Assembly: GCA_934432675.1 (NCBI GenBank) | Contig: CAKRYT010000001.1 | Coordinates: forward strand, 186,001 to 250,000 | Source: an uncultured Eubacteriales bacterium | GTDB lineage: Bacteria > Bacillota > Clostridia > Oscillospirales > CAG-272 | Direction of reading: 5' to 3' | DNA: 64,000 nucleotides | Shown here: in pieces, positions 51,244 to 60,136 of the stretch | How the letters are laid out: each line of letters begins with the position of its first letter | Position numbering within the stretch: position 1 is the first letter of the stretch | Position numbers and translations under genes: made by a program | Notes under the pieces: generated by a model | The model's input: the letters and a program-made list of their open reading frames with translations, nothing else | Database searches by the model: none | What the model was told of the DNA's origin: nothing

Positions 51244-51991
51244 CTTGGCACCGTTCTATGATGCCATGAACGCAGAGATTGATTATGACGACTGGGCGGA
51301 GGCGGCAGATCGTGTGATACGCCGCTTTATCAAGTCTGCTGTCCCGTGTGTTCTTGACCTTGGCTGCGGGACCGGCAGCATGACGATCGCTCTTTCCAAG
51401 CGCGGCTATGATATGGTCGGACTGGACCTATCTCCCGAAATGCTTTCCATCGCGTACGACAGGGCCGATGCGGCCGGTGTCGGGGACAGAATCCAGTGGA
51501 CGCAACAGGATATGTGTGATTTTTCGCTTTGCGGGCGGGTGGATGCCGTCATTTCGACACTCGATTGCCTGAATCATCTGCCGACCCCGAAGCAACTTAC
51601 GGATTGTTTTCATCGTGTTTCGGAGGTGCTTTCACCTGGCGGTGTCTTTCTCTTTGACCTGAATGCCAAACGGCAGTTCGAAGAGGTGTATGCCGATGAA
51701 GTCTATACCATGGAAACCAATGAGGCGTTTTGCGTGTGGCAGAACGACTATCATCCCTCGACAAAACGTTGTGATTTTTGGATTACGCTGTTCCGTAGGG
51801 CGGCGGACGGCCGATATATCCGTTCCGATTCGCACGAGACGGAGCGGTACTACCCTTTGAATACCGTTAAAAAGGCTTTGGAGGCAACGGGCATGACGAT
51901 GACGGGAGTCGCGGGTCATTATGACGGAAGGCCCGTATGTGGCGAAGATACGCGCTGGTACTGCCTAGCGACAAGAAAGGAAAAAACATGA
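51227..51991 (+). CDS. Class I SAM-dependent methyltransferase
   Basis: 254 residues. SAM loop VLDLGCGTGSMTIAL, post-I VGLDLSPEMLSIA and motif DAVISTLDCLNHLPTP are clear. Target unknown: this is the small-molecule type rather than a DNA methylase (no NPPY or PC motif). Its start is inside the helicase end, so it could be part of the same system or simply cotranscribed. Its stop overlaps the hslO start (ATGA). Confidence 0.82.
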   Translation: MGIYHDLAPFYDAMNAEIDYDDWAEAADRVIRRFIKSAVPCVLDLGCGTGSMTIALSKRGYDMVGLDLSPEMLSIAYDRADAAGVGDRIQWTQQDMCDFSLCGRVDAVISTLDCLNHLPTPKQLTDCFHRVSEVLSPGGVFLFDLNAKRQFEEVYADEVYTMETNEAFCVWQNDYHPSTKRCDFWITLFRRAADGRYIRSDSHETERYYPLNTVKKALEATGMTMTGVAGHYDGRPVCGEDTRWYCLATRKEKT

Positions 51992-52899
51992 GATCGGGAA
52001 AAATTCTGCGAGCAATGACGCATGACGGAAGTGCACGCGTGCTCCTGACGGACACAACAGCCATCGTTGCATATGCAAGACGGGTGCATGGGCTCTCTCC
52101 CATGAGCACCGTTTGTCTCGGGCAATTACTGACAGGGACGTCCCTTATCGGCTCCATGATGGGAGAAAAACAGGAGAGCATGACTGTCGGCATCCGCACC
52201 GGTGGCAGTGCGGGCGACCTGCTCGCGGTCAGTGATTATTACGGAAACGTCCGGGGATATATGAGCAATCCCGATCTGCCGCTGACGCTTACGGATGCGG
52301 GCGCGGCAGACACAGGTGCCGCTCTCGGAAACGGACTCTTTTACATGGTGCATGACACCGGAAAGGGTGAACCCATGCAGGGGATGATCCCCTCCGCAGC
52401 ACGCAGTGTTGCAGAGACTTTTGCCGCCTACTTTGCAGAGAGCGAGCAGATACCGACCGTCTGCGCCCTCGGCGTGTTGTTCCACGGGGACGGAAGTGTC
52501 CGTACCGCGGGTGGTGCACTCATTCAACTGCTGCCGTCACCCGCCGAAGAGACGGTTTCGGCACTGGAAAAGGCATCCGCCGGGCTGGCGGACGTGACGG
52601 GTCGGATTGCCGCGGGAGAAACGCTCACCGACGTGATGCACTCCTTACTCACAGGGATTCCGTACGATTTATTTGACGAAATTCAAACCGATTACCTGTG
52701 CACCTGTTCCCGCGAGAGAATGAAACGCGGTATCCTCTCGCTCGGGGAGGCGGAGATCAAAAAAATGCTCGACGAGCAGTCGCGCGAAGGGAAGCCTGCG
52801 GAACTTACGGCACATTGTCATTTTTGCGGTAAGGACTATGTCTTTGCGGCGAGCGAACTTCTCAATGCAGACGACACAAACAATAAGACAACGAAATGA
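51988..52899 (+). CDS. hslO: Redox-regulated molecular chaperone Hsp33
   Basis: 303 residues. Hsp33 is activated by disulfide formation under oxidative and heat stress. The zinc redox switch is visible as CTCS in DYLCTCSRERMKRG and CHFC at the C-terminus. The N-terminal chaperone domain has SVCLGQLLTGTSLIGSMM and KGEPMQGMIPSAARSVAE. Start at ATG 51988; upstream codons belong to the methyltransferase. Confidence 0.93.
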   Translation: MRSGKILRAMTHDGSARVLLTDTTAIVAYARRVHGLSPMSTVCLGQLLTGTSLIGSMMGEKQESMTVGIRTGGSAGDLLAVSDYYGNVRGYMSNPDLPLTLTDAGAADTGAALGNGLFYMVHDTGKGEPMQGMIPSAARSVAETFAAYFAESEQIPTVCALGVLFHGDGSVRTAGGALIQLLPSPAEETVSALEKASAGLADVTGRIAAGETLTDVMHSLLTGIPYDLFDEIQTDYLCTCSRERMKRGILSLGEAEIKKMLDEQSREGKPAELTAHCHFCGKDYVFAASELLNADDTNNKTTK

Positions 52900-52912
52900 A
52901 CGGAGAAATACC

Positions 52913-54145
52913 ATGTTAACAGGAAATGCTATCGTAGGACAATCCGGTGGCCCTACCGCCGCCATCAACGCAACCCTGTCCGGTGTCATCCGCGGTGCTC
53001 TCGCGGCAAAAGACGAGTGCATCATTGATACACTCTACGGGATGAGAAACGGGATTGAAGGGGTTTTGCGCCGAGATTATGTGAATCTGACAGATCTGTT
53101 CTCGGGAGACGATGCGTTGCTCACGGATCTGGAACATACGCCCGCTGCGGCACTCGGGTCCTGCCGCAAAAAGTTACCGCAGGATTCAAGGGACCCGCTC
53201 TACGAAACTCTTTTCTCCGAATTTGAAAAAATGAATATCCGGTACTTCTTCTATATCGGCGGCAATGATTCGATGGACACGGTGGCGAAGTTGACCGCCG
53301 CGGCGGAAGTGCGCCATTACGACATGCGTATCATGGGTGTGCCGAAAACGATCGATAATGATCTTTCGGGGACCGACCATACGCCTGGCTATGGATCTGC
53401 CGCAAAATATATTGCCGTTTCGATTGAAGAGATCATTCGTGATTGCAGTGTCTACACCGTACCTGCCGTGACAATTGTGGAGATTATGGGCCGTGATGCC
53501 GGGTGGTTGACTGCTGCGGCAGCACTGCCGTCATTGGTCTTCGGTGAGGGGCCGGACCTCGTCTATTTGCCGGAACGCACCTTTTCGGTCGATGAGTTTC
53601 TCTCCGATGTCCGCGTCGCCTTGGCGCGGCATCCCGGCGTCGTCGTCGCGGTGTCGGAGGGGGTACGTAACGCGGACGGCGAATACATCGGATCACTCGG
53701 TCAGTCCGGTGCCGTGGACGCTTTCGGGCATAAGTATCTTGCAGGGACGGGGAAGGTGCTGGAAAACATCGTCAAGGATTCGATCGGCTGCAAGGTCCGT
53801 TCCATCGAGCTGAGCCTGCCGCAAAGGTGTGCTGCCCATCTCGCATCCGCAACCGATCTCGCCGAGTCGGTTACCATCGGTAGAGCGGCGGTCGCGGCCG
53901 CGACCGGGGGAGCGACCGGGTGCGTCATGTCCTATCGTCGCATTGAAGGAGAGGAGTATGCCGTCACGACAGAGACAACGCCGGTGACAAAGGTCGCGAA
54001 CCTGATCCGTACGGTGCCCGCAGAGTTTATCAATCGGGCGGGGAACGGTATCACACCGGCGGGGTTGCGGTACATCTTGCCGTTAATTCAGGGAGAGGCA
54101 ACTCCGCGTTACGTTGAAGGTTTGCCGTACCAGTTGAAAATATAA
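52913..54145 (+). CDS. pfp: 6-phosphofructokinase, PPi-dependent type
   Basis: 410 residues. The motif GGNDS near the N-terminal third, with GVPKTIDNDLSGTDHTPGYGSAAKY, and the aspartate in GGND replacing the GGDG of ATP enzymes suggests pyrophosphate as donor. This would link the glycogen genes to a PPi-saving glycolysis. Start at ATG 52913, 13 bases after hslO. A terminator follows, ending the operon that begins at 46099. Confidence 0.88.
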   Translation: MLTGNAIVGQSGGPTAAINATLSGVIRGALAAKDECIIDTLYGMRNGIEGVLRRDYVNLTDLFSGDDALLTDLEHTPAAALGSCRKKLPQDSRDPLYETLFSEFEKMNIRYFFYIGGNDSMDTVAKLTAAAEVRHYDMRIMGVPKTIDNDLSGTDHTPGYGSAAKYIAVSIEEIIRDCSVYTVPAVTIVEIMGRDAGWLTAAAALPSLVFGEGPDLVYLPERTFSVDEFLSDVRVALARHPGVVVAVSEGVRNADGEYIGSLGQSGAVDAFGHKYLAGTGKVLENIVKDSIGCKVRSIELSLPQRCAAHLASATDLAESVTIGRAAVAAATGGATGCVMSYRRIEGEEYAVTTETTPVTKVANLIRTVPAEFINRAGNGITPAGLRYILPLIQGEATPRYVEGLPYQLKI

Positions 54146-54164
54146 CCGATATTCAGACGCAATT

Positions 54165-54199
54165 AAAAAGGATCCGCACTTCGGCGCGGACCCTTTTTA
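54165..54199 (+). terminator. Intrinsic terminator after pfp
   Basis: AAAAAGGaTCCGC pairs with GCGGAcCCTTTTT with one mismatch. Confidence 0.85.
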
Positions 54200-54227
54200 T
54201 ATGTGCAGGGGAAAGTGTGGTGGGGCC

Positions 54228-54252
54228 TTACGAAAAACGCTTTTCGTAAGGA
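54228..54252 (-). terminator. Hairpin overlapping the end of the DUF3021-like gene
   Basis: CTTACGAAAA and TTTTCGTAAG arms with a short loop; contains the stop codon. Confidence 0.5.
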
Positions 54253-54692
54253 GGCTCTTTTCCACCAGCGGCATTATCTGTGCGGGAAAGATGGCCCGCA
54301 TAATAGCCGGTGGCACGGAGAATGGGGAGTACGATCGCCGCAACGACGGCGTATAGGGCGGTGAAAACGAAAATCCAGATGAGGACGCCGAGAGGGCGTT
54401 TTCCGATGTTACCGATTACGGCAAACAGTAACGTGAATGCGGCAGTCGTCACCACATAATGAATCGCGAGCCGGGCGAAAAAAGGCAGTCGGCGCAACGA
54501 GAAAATTTCATAGGCAAGCGAAAGCGGGATGGAAAAGGCGAGGATCTGTAAAAATCGGGAGAGTGAAACGGCGGGGATCTCTATGTTCGGAAGATCCAAT
54601 ACTTTCGCGAACAGGAGCATGACCAGTGTAATGAGGGCGGCAATCGCAAAGAAACGGACGATCACCGCATATATTTTCGCAGCAATTTTCAT
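54228..54692 (-). CDS. DUF3021-like small membrane protein
   Basis: 154 residues with four membrane segments, the arrangement of the DUF3021 family, starting MKIAAKIYAVIVRFFAIAAL. DUF3021 proteins are often near LytTR regulators, but none is here. Its own promoter lies at 54718-54746. The stop codon sits in an inverted repeat (CCTTACGAAAA with TTTTCGTAAGG) that probably acts as its terminator. Converges with the pfp terminator. Confidence 0.7.
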   Translation of the reverse strand: MKIAAKIYAVIVRFFAIAALITLVMLLFAKVLDLPNIEIPAVSLSRFLQILAFSIPLSLAYEIFSLRRLPFFARLAIHYVVTTAAFTLLFAVIGNIGKRPLGVLIWIFVFTALYAVVAAIVLPILRATGYYAGHLSRTDNAAGGKEPPYEKRFS

Positions 54693-54717
54693 TTGTATCT
54701 CCTTGTGCTTTAACAAC

Positions 54718-54746
54718 AGAATAGCATAGCTCGCTCCCGTTTGCAA
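54718..54746 (-). promoter_or_regulatory. Promoter of the DUF3021-like gene
   Basis: On the minus strand TTGCAA (54741-54746) and TATTCT (54718-54723), spacer 17. Confidence 0.6.
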
Positions 54747-54780
54747 GCGAAATTTGATTTTTCCGGGGCACCGAATGTTC

Positions 54781-54808
54781 TTGACAACGCGGTTAATTAT
54801 AGTATAAT
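54781..54808 (+). promoter_or_regulatory. Promoter of nusB and the following operon
   Basis: TTGACA (54781-54786) and TATAAT (54803-54808), spacer 16. Confidence 0.8.
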
Positions 54809-54839
54809 ATTTATGATTATTCAAATATCGAGGAGCACT

Positions 54840-55253
54840 ATGACACGAAAAGAAGCACGAGAATGTGCATTTACAGTACTTTTTGAGGCGGGGTTTGATG
54901 AGACGCCGGATCCCGTCGCTCATTACGAGACCGCTATCGAGACACGGGACGTTGCAAACGACAAGTTTGTACGGGATATCGTTGTCGGGGTGCAGTGGCA
55001 CCTGGACGTGATCGATGAGGCAATCGCCGGTTATTCCGCGAACTGGTCGAAAGAGAGAATCTCCAAGGTCGCGATTGCCGTTTTACGCCTTGCCTGCTAT
55101 GAAATGTTTTTCAGAGAGGATATCCCGCTCCGTGTTTCTCTGAACGAGGCAATCGAACTCGTTAAGAAATACGACGACGAGAAGGCATATTCCTTCGCAA
55201 ACGGCGTGCTCAATGCGCTGATGCACGACGCACGCGCGGTTGGCGAAAAATGA
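54840..55253 (+). CDS. nusB: Transcription antitermination protein NusB
   Basis: 137 residues, helical. MTRKEARECAFTVLFEAGFD and the C-terminal RLACYEMFFREDIPLRVSLNEAIELVKKYDDEKAYSFANGVLN-type segment identify NusB, which with NusE (S10) acts in rRNA antitermination. ATG 54840 has GAGGAG upstream. First gene of a long cell-maintenance operon. Confidence 0.93.
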   Translation: MTRKEARECAFTVLFEAGFDETPDPVAHYETAIETRDVANDKFVRDIVVGVQWHLDVIDEAIAGYSANWSKERISKVAIAVLRLACYEMFFREDIPLRVSLNEAIELVKKYDDEKAYSFANGVLNALMHDARAVGEK

Positions 55254-56194
55254 AACGCTGCACCGTCGGCATCGACACCAGCAACTACACAACGTCGGTT
55301 GCCGTTGTGGATGAGGATCTGCAAATCGTCGCAAACCTGAAATATCCGTTGCCCGTACGGCAGGGAGAGTGCGGTCTTCGGCAGTCCGACGCCGTCTTTG
55401 CCCATACCAAAAACCTGCCTTCCGCGTTCCGTGACCTCGCACCGTACCTCGCCGACTATCAACCGGCGGCGATCGGCGTGTCTGCGAAACCGCGGAATCA
55501 GGAGGGCTCCTATATGCCGTGTTTCCTGACCGGCGTCGCCGCGGCAGAGGGCATTTCCGCCGTGGGGGGGCTACCTTGCTACCGTTTCTCCCACCAGTGC
55601 GGTCACATGATGGCGGCGACACTAGGGGCGGCAGGGGCGCGTATTCTCTCGGCACCGTTCGGTGCCTTTCACGTTTCCGGGGGGACGACGGAACTCGTGC
55701 GTGCCCGCTACACGGGTGATGGGTTTTCCTGCGAGGTGGTCGGTGGTTCGCGCGACCTCCACGCGGGTCAGGTCATTGACCGCATCGGTGTGTTGTTGGG
55801 GCTGACTTTTCCGGCAGGACCCGCGCTTGAAAAAATGGCAATGTGCTATGTGGGGAAGACGCACCGACACAAAGTGTCGCTCGACGGTTGCTATTGCCAC
55901 TTGTCCGGGCTGGAAAACCTTGCAAAACATTTACTCGGCGAGACGGGAGATCCCGCCGCCGTTGCCGCATTCGTATTTGACTATATCGGTTCTTCGCTTG
56001 CCGGGATGACACAGGCGTATCTTACCGCTTTTGGCGACATGCCGATTCTGTACGCCGGCGGTGTTATGTCCAGCATTCTTTTGCAGAATCGCCTGCGGGG
56101 GTGTGCCGACGCACTTTTTGCTCCGCCTGCGCTCTCCGCTGACAACGCGGTCGGCGTGGCAGCACTGGCTGCCTACCGGGCGTTTGGCTTTTGA
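55250..56194 (+). CDS. Kae1/TsaD-like domain protein (paralogue)
   Basis: 314 residues of the ASKHA fold: GIDTSNYTTSVAVVD, the metal motif HQCGHMM with both histidines as in the TsaD HxxxH, and HVSGGTTELV. True TsaD has HMEGH; the E-to-C change and the lower overall similarity suggest a paralogue rather than the t6A enzyme. Such paralogues occur in Clostridia between nusB and xseA. Coupled to nusB by an ATGA overlap. Function unknown. Confidence 0.78.
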   Translation: MKRCTVGIDTSNYTTSVAVVDEDLQIVANLKYPLPVRQGECGLRQSDAVFAHTKNLPSAFRDLAPYLADYQPAAIGVSAKPRNQEGSYMPCFLTGVAAAEGISAVGGLPCYRFSHQCGHMMAATLGAAGARILSAPFGAFHVSGGTTELVRARYTGDGFSCEVVGGSRDLHAGQVIDRIGVLLGLTFPAGPALEKMAMCYVGKTHRHKVSLDGCYCHLSGLENLAKHLLGETGDPAAVAAFVFDYIGSSLAGMTQAYLTAFGDMPILYAGGVMSSILLQNRLRGCADALFAPPALSADNAVGVAALAAYRAFGF

Positions 56195-56249
56195 CTCAAC
56201 TGTATTTGTTATTCGTTCGGAAAATCGTATGTGAGAGGGGGAGATACCT

Positions 56250-57473
56250 GTGGGAATGATGCAGGAAGCCGTGACCGTCACGGCACTCAATCAATATATT
56301 GCTACCCTCATGTCCCGCGACGACATACTGTCCGGCATCGCCGTCCGCGGGGAGATCTCCAACTGCAAGCATCATACGTCCGGTCACCTCTATTTCTCCT
56401 TAAAGGACGACGAGGGCGTGCTGAAATGCGTCGCCTTTCGGTCTGCCGCATCCAAACTGACCTTTGTCCCAAAGGACGGGATGAAAGTAATTGCATTCGG
56501 CTCGGTGAACGTCTATTCGCCGGCAGGGCAGTATCAACTCTACGTACAGCGGATGATTCCGGATGGGAAGGGAGATCTCTTCGCCGCATTCGAACAGTTG
56601 AAAGCAAAACTGCAAGCAGAGGGGCTTTTTGATCCCGAAAGAAAAAAAGCAATACCGAAATTCCCGCAGACCGTCGGCGTCATCACGTCTTCAAGCGGTG
56701 CCGCCGTGGAGGATATTATCAATATCGTGACGCGGCGTTATCCTCTTGCCAAACTCATTTTATATCCTGTAATGGTGCAGGGAGTGGAAGCACCGCCGGA
56801 TCTCATCCGCGCCGTTCGCTATTTTGATGCGAACCCGACGGATGTCATCATCATCGGACGCGGCGGCGGTTCTATGGAGGACCTTTGGTGCTTTAACGAC
56901 GAAGGGCTGGCGCGGGCAATCGCCGATTGCCGTGTGCCCGTCATCTCGGCAGTGGGGCATGAGACGGATTTCACAATCTGCGATTTCGTCGCCGACCTGC
57001 GTGCACCGACCCCGTCTGCGGCGGCGGAACTTGCCGTCCCGGACAGGGGAGAACTTGCCGACAGGGTCTTCACCCTACGGCAAAAGGCGGCCGGTGCACT
57101 ACGGTCCCGCGTGAGACTCGCCGAGACCCGCCTCGGCCGCTATGCGGATGCGGCGGTGATGAAGGACCCGCAACGGATCCTGTATCCGTACGTGACGGCA
57201 CTCGCCGTCGGGGAAGAGAAACTCCGCCTGGCCGTACGGCAACGGACAGACAATGAGCATCACCGACTGTCCATACTCGCCGAGCGGTTGCAAGGATTAA
57301 GTCCACTCGCGGTTTTGGCGAGAGGATACGGTGCCGTCTCGGACGGTGCGGGTAACCTCATCAAACAGGCATCGGAACTGACGGCGGGTGCGACGGTGCA
57401 TATCCGCTTCGCCGACGGCACGGCAGATGCACAAATCACCCATGTGACGGAGGATATATCGCATGAAAAATGA
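56250..57473 (+). CDS. xseA: Exodeoxyribonuclease VII large subunit
   Basis: 407 residues. OB-fold N-terminal domain (VTALNQYIATLMSRDDILSGIAVRGEISNC, HTSGHLYFSLKD), then the catalytic core with VGVITSSSGAAVEDI, GRGGGSMEDLWCFNDE and AVGHETDFTICDFVADLRAPTPSAAAEL. Cleaves single-stranded DNA in both directions. Start GTG 56250 has GGGGAGA seven bases upstream; ATGs at 56256 and 56259 are alternatives. Overlaps xseB. Confidence 0.95.
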   Translation: MGMMQEAVTVTALNQYIATLMSRDDILSGIAVRGEISNCKHHTSGHLYFSLKDDEGVLKCVAFRSAASKLTFVPKDGMKVIAFGSVNVYSPAGQYQLYVQRMIPDGKGDLFAAFEQLKAKLQAEGLFDPERKKAIPKFPQTVGVITSSSGAAVEDIINIVTRRYPLAKLILYPVMVQGVEAPPDLIRAVRYFDANPTDVIIIGRGGGSMEDLWCFNDEGLARAIADCRVPVISAVGHETDFTICDFVADLRAPTPSAAAELAVPDRGELADRVFTLRQKAAGALRSRVRLAETRLGRYADAAVMKDPQRILYPYVTALAVGEEKLRLAVRQRTDNEHHRLSILAERLQGLSPLAVLARGYGAVSDGAGNLIKQASELTAGATVHIRFADGTADAQITHVTEDISHEK

Positions 57474-57657
57474 AAATTTTGAAGAGGCAATGAATGAACT
57501 CGACGCCATCGTTAAGCGTCTTGAAAGCGGAGCAGGCACCCTCGATGAGGCACTCAAAGATTTCGAGCGGGCGACGGCATTGGTGCGTTTCTGCAACGAA
57601 CAACTGACCTCCGCCGAAAAGAAAATCGAAATACTGACCGGAAAGGAAACCGTATGA
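57463..57657 (+). CDS. xseB: Exodeoxyribonuclease VII small subunit
   Basis: 64 residues, helical: NFEEAMNELDAIVKRLESG and TLDEALKDFERATALVRFC are the XseB signature. Small subunits of exonuclease VII assemble on the large subunit. ATG 57463 lies in the end of xseA, ribosome binding site GGAGG upstream. Confidence 0.95.
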   Translation: MKNENFEEAMNELDAIVKRLESGAGTLDEALKDFERATALVRFCNEQLTSAEKKIEILTGKETV

Positions 57658-58532
57658 AAGCCACACAAGACGAAATTACCGTTTGGGCAAAAAAACTGGA
57701 CGCTTTTCTCGACGAGCGTCTTTCGTGCGCGTCGGAGGATGCACACCGTGTCTGGGATGCCATGCGCTATTCGACCCTCGGTGCCGGGAAGAGAATCCGT
57801 CCCTACCTGACGATGAAGGTCTGCGAGATTCTCGGCGGTGATGCGGACACGGCACGTTGGTTTGGGGCGGCATTGGAGCTCGTACACACCTACTCACTCA
57901 TTCACGACGATCTGCCCTGTATGGACAACGATGATTTTCGTCGCGGTCGCCTGACCTGTCACAAAATGTTTGACGAGGCAACGGCAGTTCTCGCGGGCGA
58001 TGCTCTCCTGACCTACGCTTTTGAGGTTATCACGGGTGCTCCCGCCGAAGATTGGCAGAAAGTCGAGGCAACGCGCATTCTTGCCTCCCACGCAGGTGCC
58101 AATCAAATGATTTGCGGGCAGATTATGGATTTGACTGCCGAAAATCACACCATTTCTTTTGAAAAACTGAAAAGGATGTACGCGGCCAAGACTGGCGCGC
58201 TCATGACCGCCGCGGTCGAACTCGGCTGTGTGGCGGCGAAATGCACCGACAACGCGACGCGTGACGCCTTCAAAACCTATGCTGCCAACATCGGGATGAC
58301 CTTCCAGATCGTCGACGATCTCCTGGACGTTTTCGGGGATGTTACACTGGGCAAGCCGATCGGCAGTGACGAAAAGAACGGAAAGAATACCTATCTGACA
58401 TTTGCGTCGCCCGACAGGGCAGAGCAGGATGCAAAGCAACTGACGCTCGAAGCAAAGGAAGCCATTGCCGGGATTCCTGGGACGGCACCGCTCGCGCAAT
58501 TCGCGGACAAACTCCTCACGCGTAAAAAGTAA
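57654..58532 (+). CDS. ispA: Farnesyl diphosphate synthase (short-chain prenyltransferase)
   Basis: 292 residues. The two aspartate motifs are DDLPCMDNDD and DDLLD, as in IspA. Joins isoprenoid C5 units into C15. ATG 57654 overlaps the xseB stop (ATGA). The MEP-pathway kinase gene ispE is about 12 kb upstream. Confidence 0.95.
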   Translation: MKATQDEITVWAKKLDAFLDERLSCASEDAHRVWDAMRYSTLGAGKRIRPYLTMKVCEILGGDADTARWFGAALELVHTYSLIHDDLPCMDNDDFRRGRLTCHKMFDEATAVLAGDALLTYAFEVITGAPAEDWQKVEATRILASHAGANQMICGQIMDLTAENHTISFEKLKRMYAAKTGALMTAAVELGCVAAKCTDNATRDAFKTYAANIGMTFQIVDDLLDVFGDVTLGKPIGSDEKNGKNTYLTFASPDRAEQDAKQLTLEAKEAIAGIPGTAPLAQFADKLLTRKK

Positions 58533-59257
58533 TGCGCTTGGATGTCCTTTTGTCGTCGCACGGTCTGGCCAGAAGCCGCACGGAAGCGCAGGGATTGATT
58601 CGTTCGGGAAACGTGCGGGTGGGCGGTTGCGTCAGCACACAATGCTCTATGCAGGTACCCGAGGATGCGGATGTGGAAGTGACGCGCGATTGCCGCTACG
58701 TAAGCCGCGGCGGCATGAAACTGGAAGCGGCTCTGGACGCCTTTTCACTGGATCCGGCGGGGCAGGTGTGCATGGATATCGGCGCGTCGACCGGTGGGTT
58801 TACGGATTGCCTGTTACAGCACGGCGCGAGATGCGTGTATGCCGTGGAGAACGGGCATGGACAATTGGCACCGGTCCTCGTAGATAATCCGCGTGTGCAT
58901 AGTTACGAGCATTACCATGCCAAAAATCTGTCTGCCGCGGATTTTCCAGAATTACCGACGTTTTACACGATGGACGTATCGTTTATTTCGCAAACCCTGC
59001 TGCTACCGGCGATCGCCGCCATGATGCCGCGTAGCGCACGGTTGGTCTCTCTCATCAAACCGCAGTTTGAGGCGGGGCGCGCGTATATCGGCACGCATGG
59101 GGTCGTTCGGAGCGAGGAGGGGCGCAGGTTGGCCTGCGAGCGTGTTCTGACTGCCGCGAGGGGGCTTTCGCTTTCGTACGGAGATGTCATACCGTCACCT
59201 ATCAAGGGCGGCGACGGCAACAGGGAATACCTTGTTTGTTTCACGAAGGAACAGTGA
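58532..59257 (+). CDS. tlyA: TlyA family rRNA (cytidine-2'-O)-methyltransferase
   Basis: 241 residues. N-terminal S4 domain (MRLDVLLSSHGLARSRTEAQGLIRSG), then a Rossmann methyltransferase with CMDIGASTGGFTDCLLQHGA and YTMDVSFISQTLLLPA. In mycobacteria TlyA methylates 16S and 23S rRNA; in Clostridia the gene sits next to ispA, as here. ATG 58532 overlaps the ispA stop. Confidence 0.92.
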   Translation: MRLDVLLSSHGLARSRTEAQGLIRSGNVRVGGCVSTQCSMQVPEDADVEVTRDCRYVSRGGMKLEAALDAFSLDPAGQVCMDIGASTGGFTDCLLQHGARCVYAVENGHGQLAPVLVDNPRVHSYEHYHAKNLSAADFPELPTFYTMDVSFISQTLLLPAIAAMMPRSARLVSLIKPQFEAGRAYIGTHGVVRSEEGRRLACERVLTAARGLSLSYGDVIPSPIKGGDGNREYLVCFTKEQ

Positions 59258-59258
59258 T

Positions 59259-60128
59259 ATGGAATCTATCTGCCGCATTTATCTGCAAGTCAATTTTCAA
59301 AAGGAACACGCCGCGGAAGTCGCCGCACAGGTCGCCGGTATTTTAGCGGATGCGGGCGCGACGGTTTACGCCGACGATGCCTCCTCTCGGCGTATATCCT
59401 GCAAAGGCGTTGTGCAGACGCAGGAAATACCGCCCGATACGCAGGCAATCCTCGTCGTCGGCGGCGACGGGTCGATCCTCGATATTGCGCCCGTGGCTAT
59501 GGAGCGTGATCTGCCGCTCCTTGGTGTCAATCTCGGTCGTCTCGGCTACCTGGCGGAGGTGGCAAAAGGCGATATCGCCCTGCTGACGCGCCTGGCGAGC
59601 GGGAATTATACTTTGTCGGAGCGCATGACGCTCTCGCCTGCAATCGTGCGGGGCGACGGCGCAAACATATTGCCGGAAATCGCTTTCAATGAAGTGGCGA
59701 TAACGCATGAGAATAATCTTGGGCTTTGTGACTTGCTCCTCACGGACTCCGACGGAAACCGTATCCGGTATCGGGGGGACGGGCTGGTCATTGCGACCCC
59801 TTCGGGTTCTACCGCCTATTCTTTTTCCTGCGGGGGCCCGGTCATGCACCCCGATCTCTCCGCCATCTGTGTGACGCCGATTTGTCCGCACTCTTTTTTC
59901 AACCGTTCCATGATTCTGTCCGGCGATACGGAGGTCACGGTGGAATGCGGCGGAACTTCGGCCAAGTCATACGTCTCTCTTGACGGGAGAAATACCTACC
60001 TGCTGCACAGCGGTGAAAAGATATGCGTGCGTCGCAGTGATAGAAGATTGAAAATGATTACATTTGAGAAACACGGCATGATGAACACCCTGCGTGAGAA
60101 AATGCAGGAAGCCGAATTAAAAGATTGA
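59259..60128 (+). CDS. nadK: NAD kinase
   Basis: 289 residues. GGDG motif in LVVGGDGSILDIAP, the NE motif in EIAFNEVAITHE, and the TPSGSTAYSFSCGGPV stretch. Makes NADP from NAD. Start at ATG 59259; the upstream frame belongs to tlyA. The stop is eight bases before the argR ATG. Confidence 0.95.
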   Translation: MESICRIYLQVNFQKEHAAEVAAQVAGILADAGATVYADDASSRRISCKGVVQTQEIPPDTQAILVVGGDGSILDIAPVAMERDLPLLGVNLGRLGYLAEVAKGDIALLTRLASGNYTLSERMTLSPAIVRGDGANILPEIAFNEVAITHENNLGLCDLLLTDSDGNRIRYRGDGLVIATPSGSTAYSFSCGGPVMHPDLSAICVTPICPHSFFNRSMILSGDTEVTVECGGTSAKSYVSLDGRNTYLLHSGEKICVRRSDRRLKMITFEKHGMMNTLREKMQEAELKD

Positions 60129-60136
60129 GGTGCGAC

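Noticed and set aside
46099..51991. A complete BREX defence locus
   Set aside because: PglX, PglZ, BrxA, BrxB and BrxL are all absent; only the BrxD-like and helicase parts resemble BREX.
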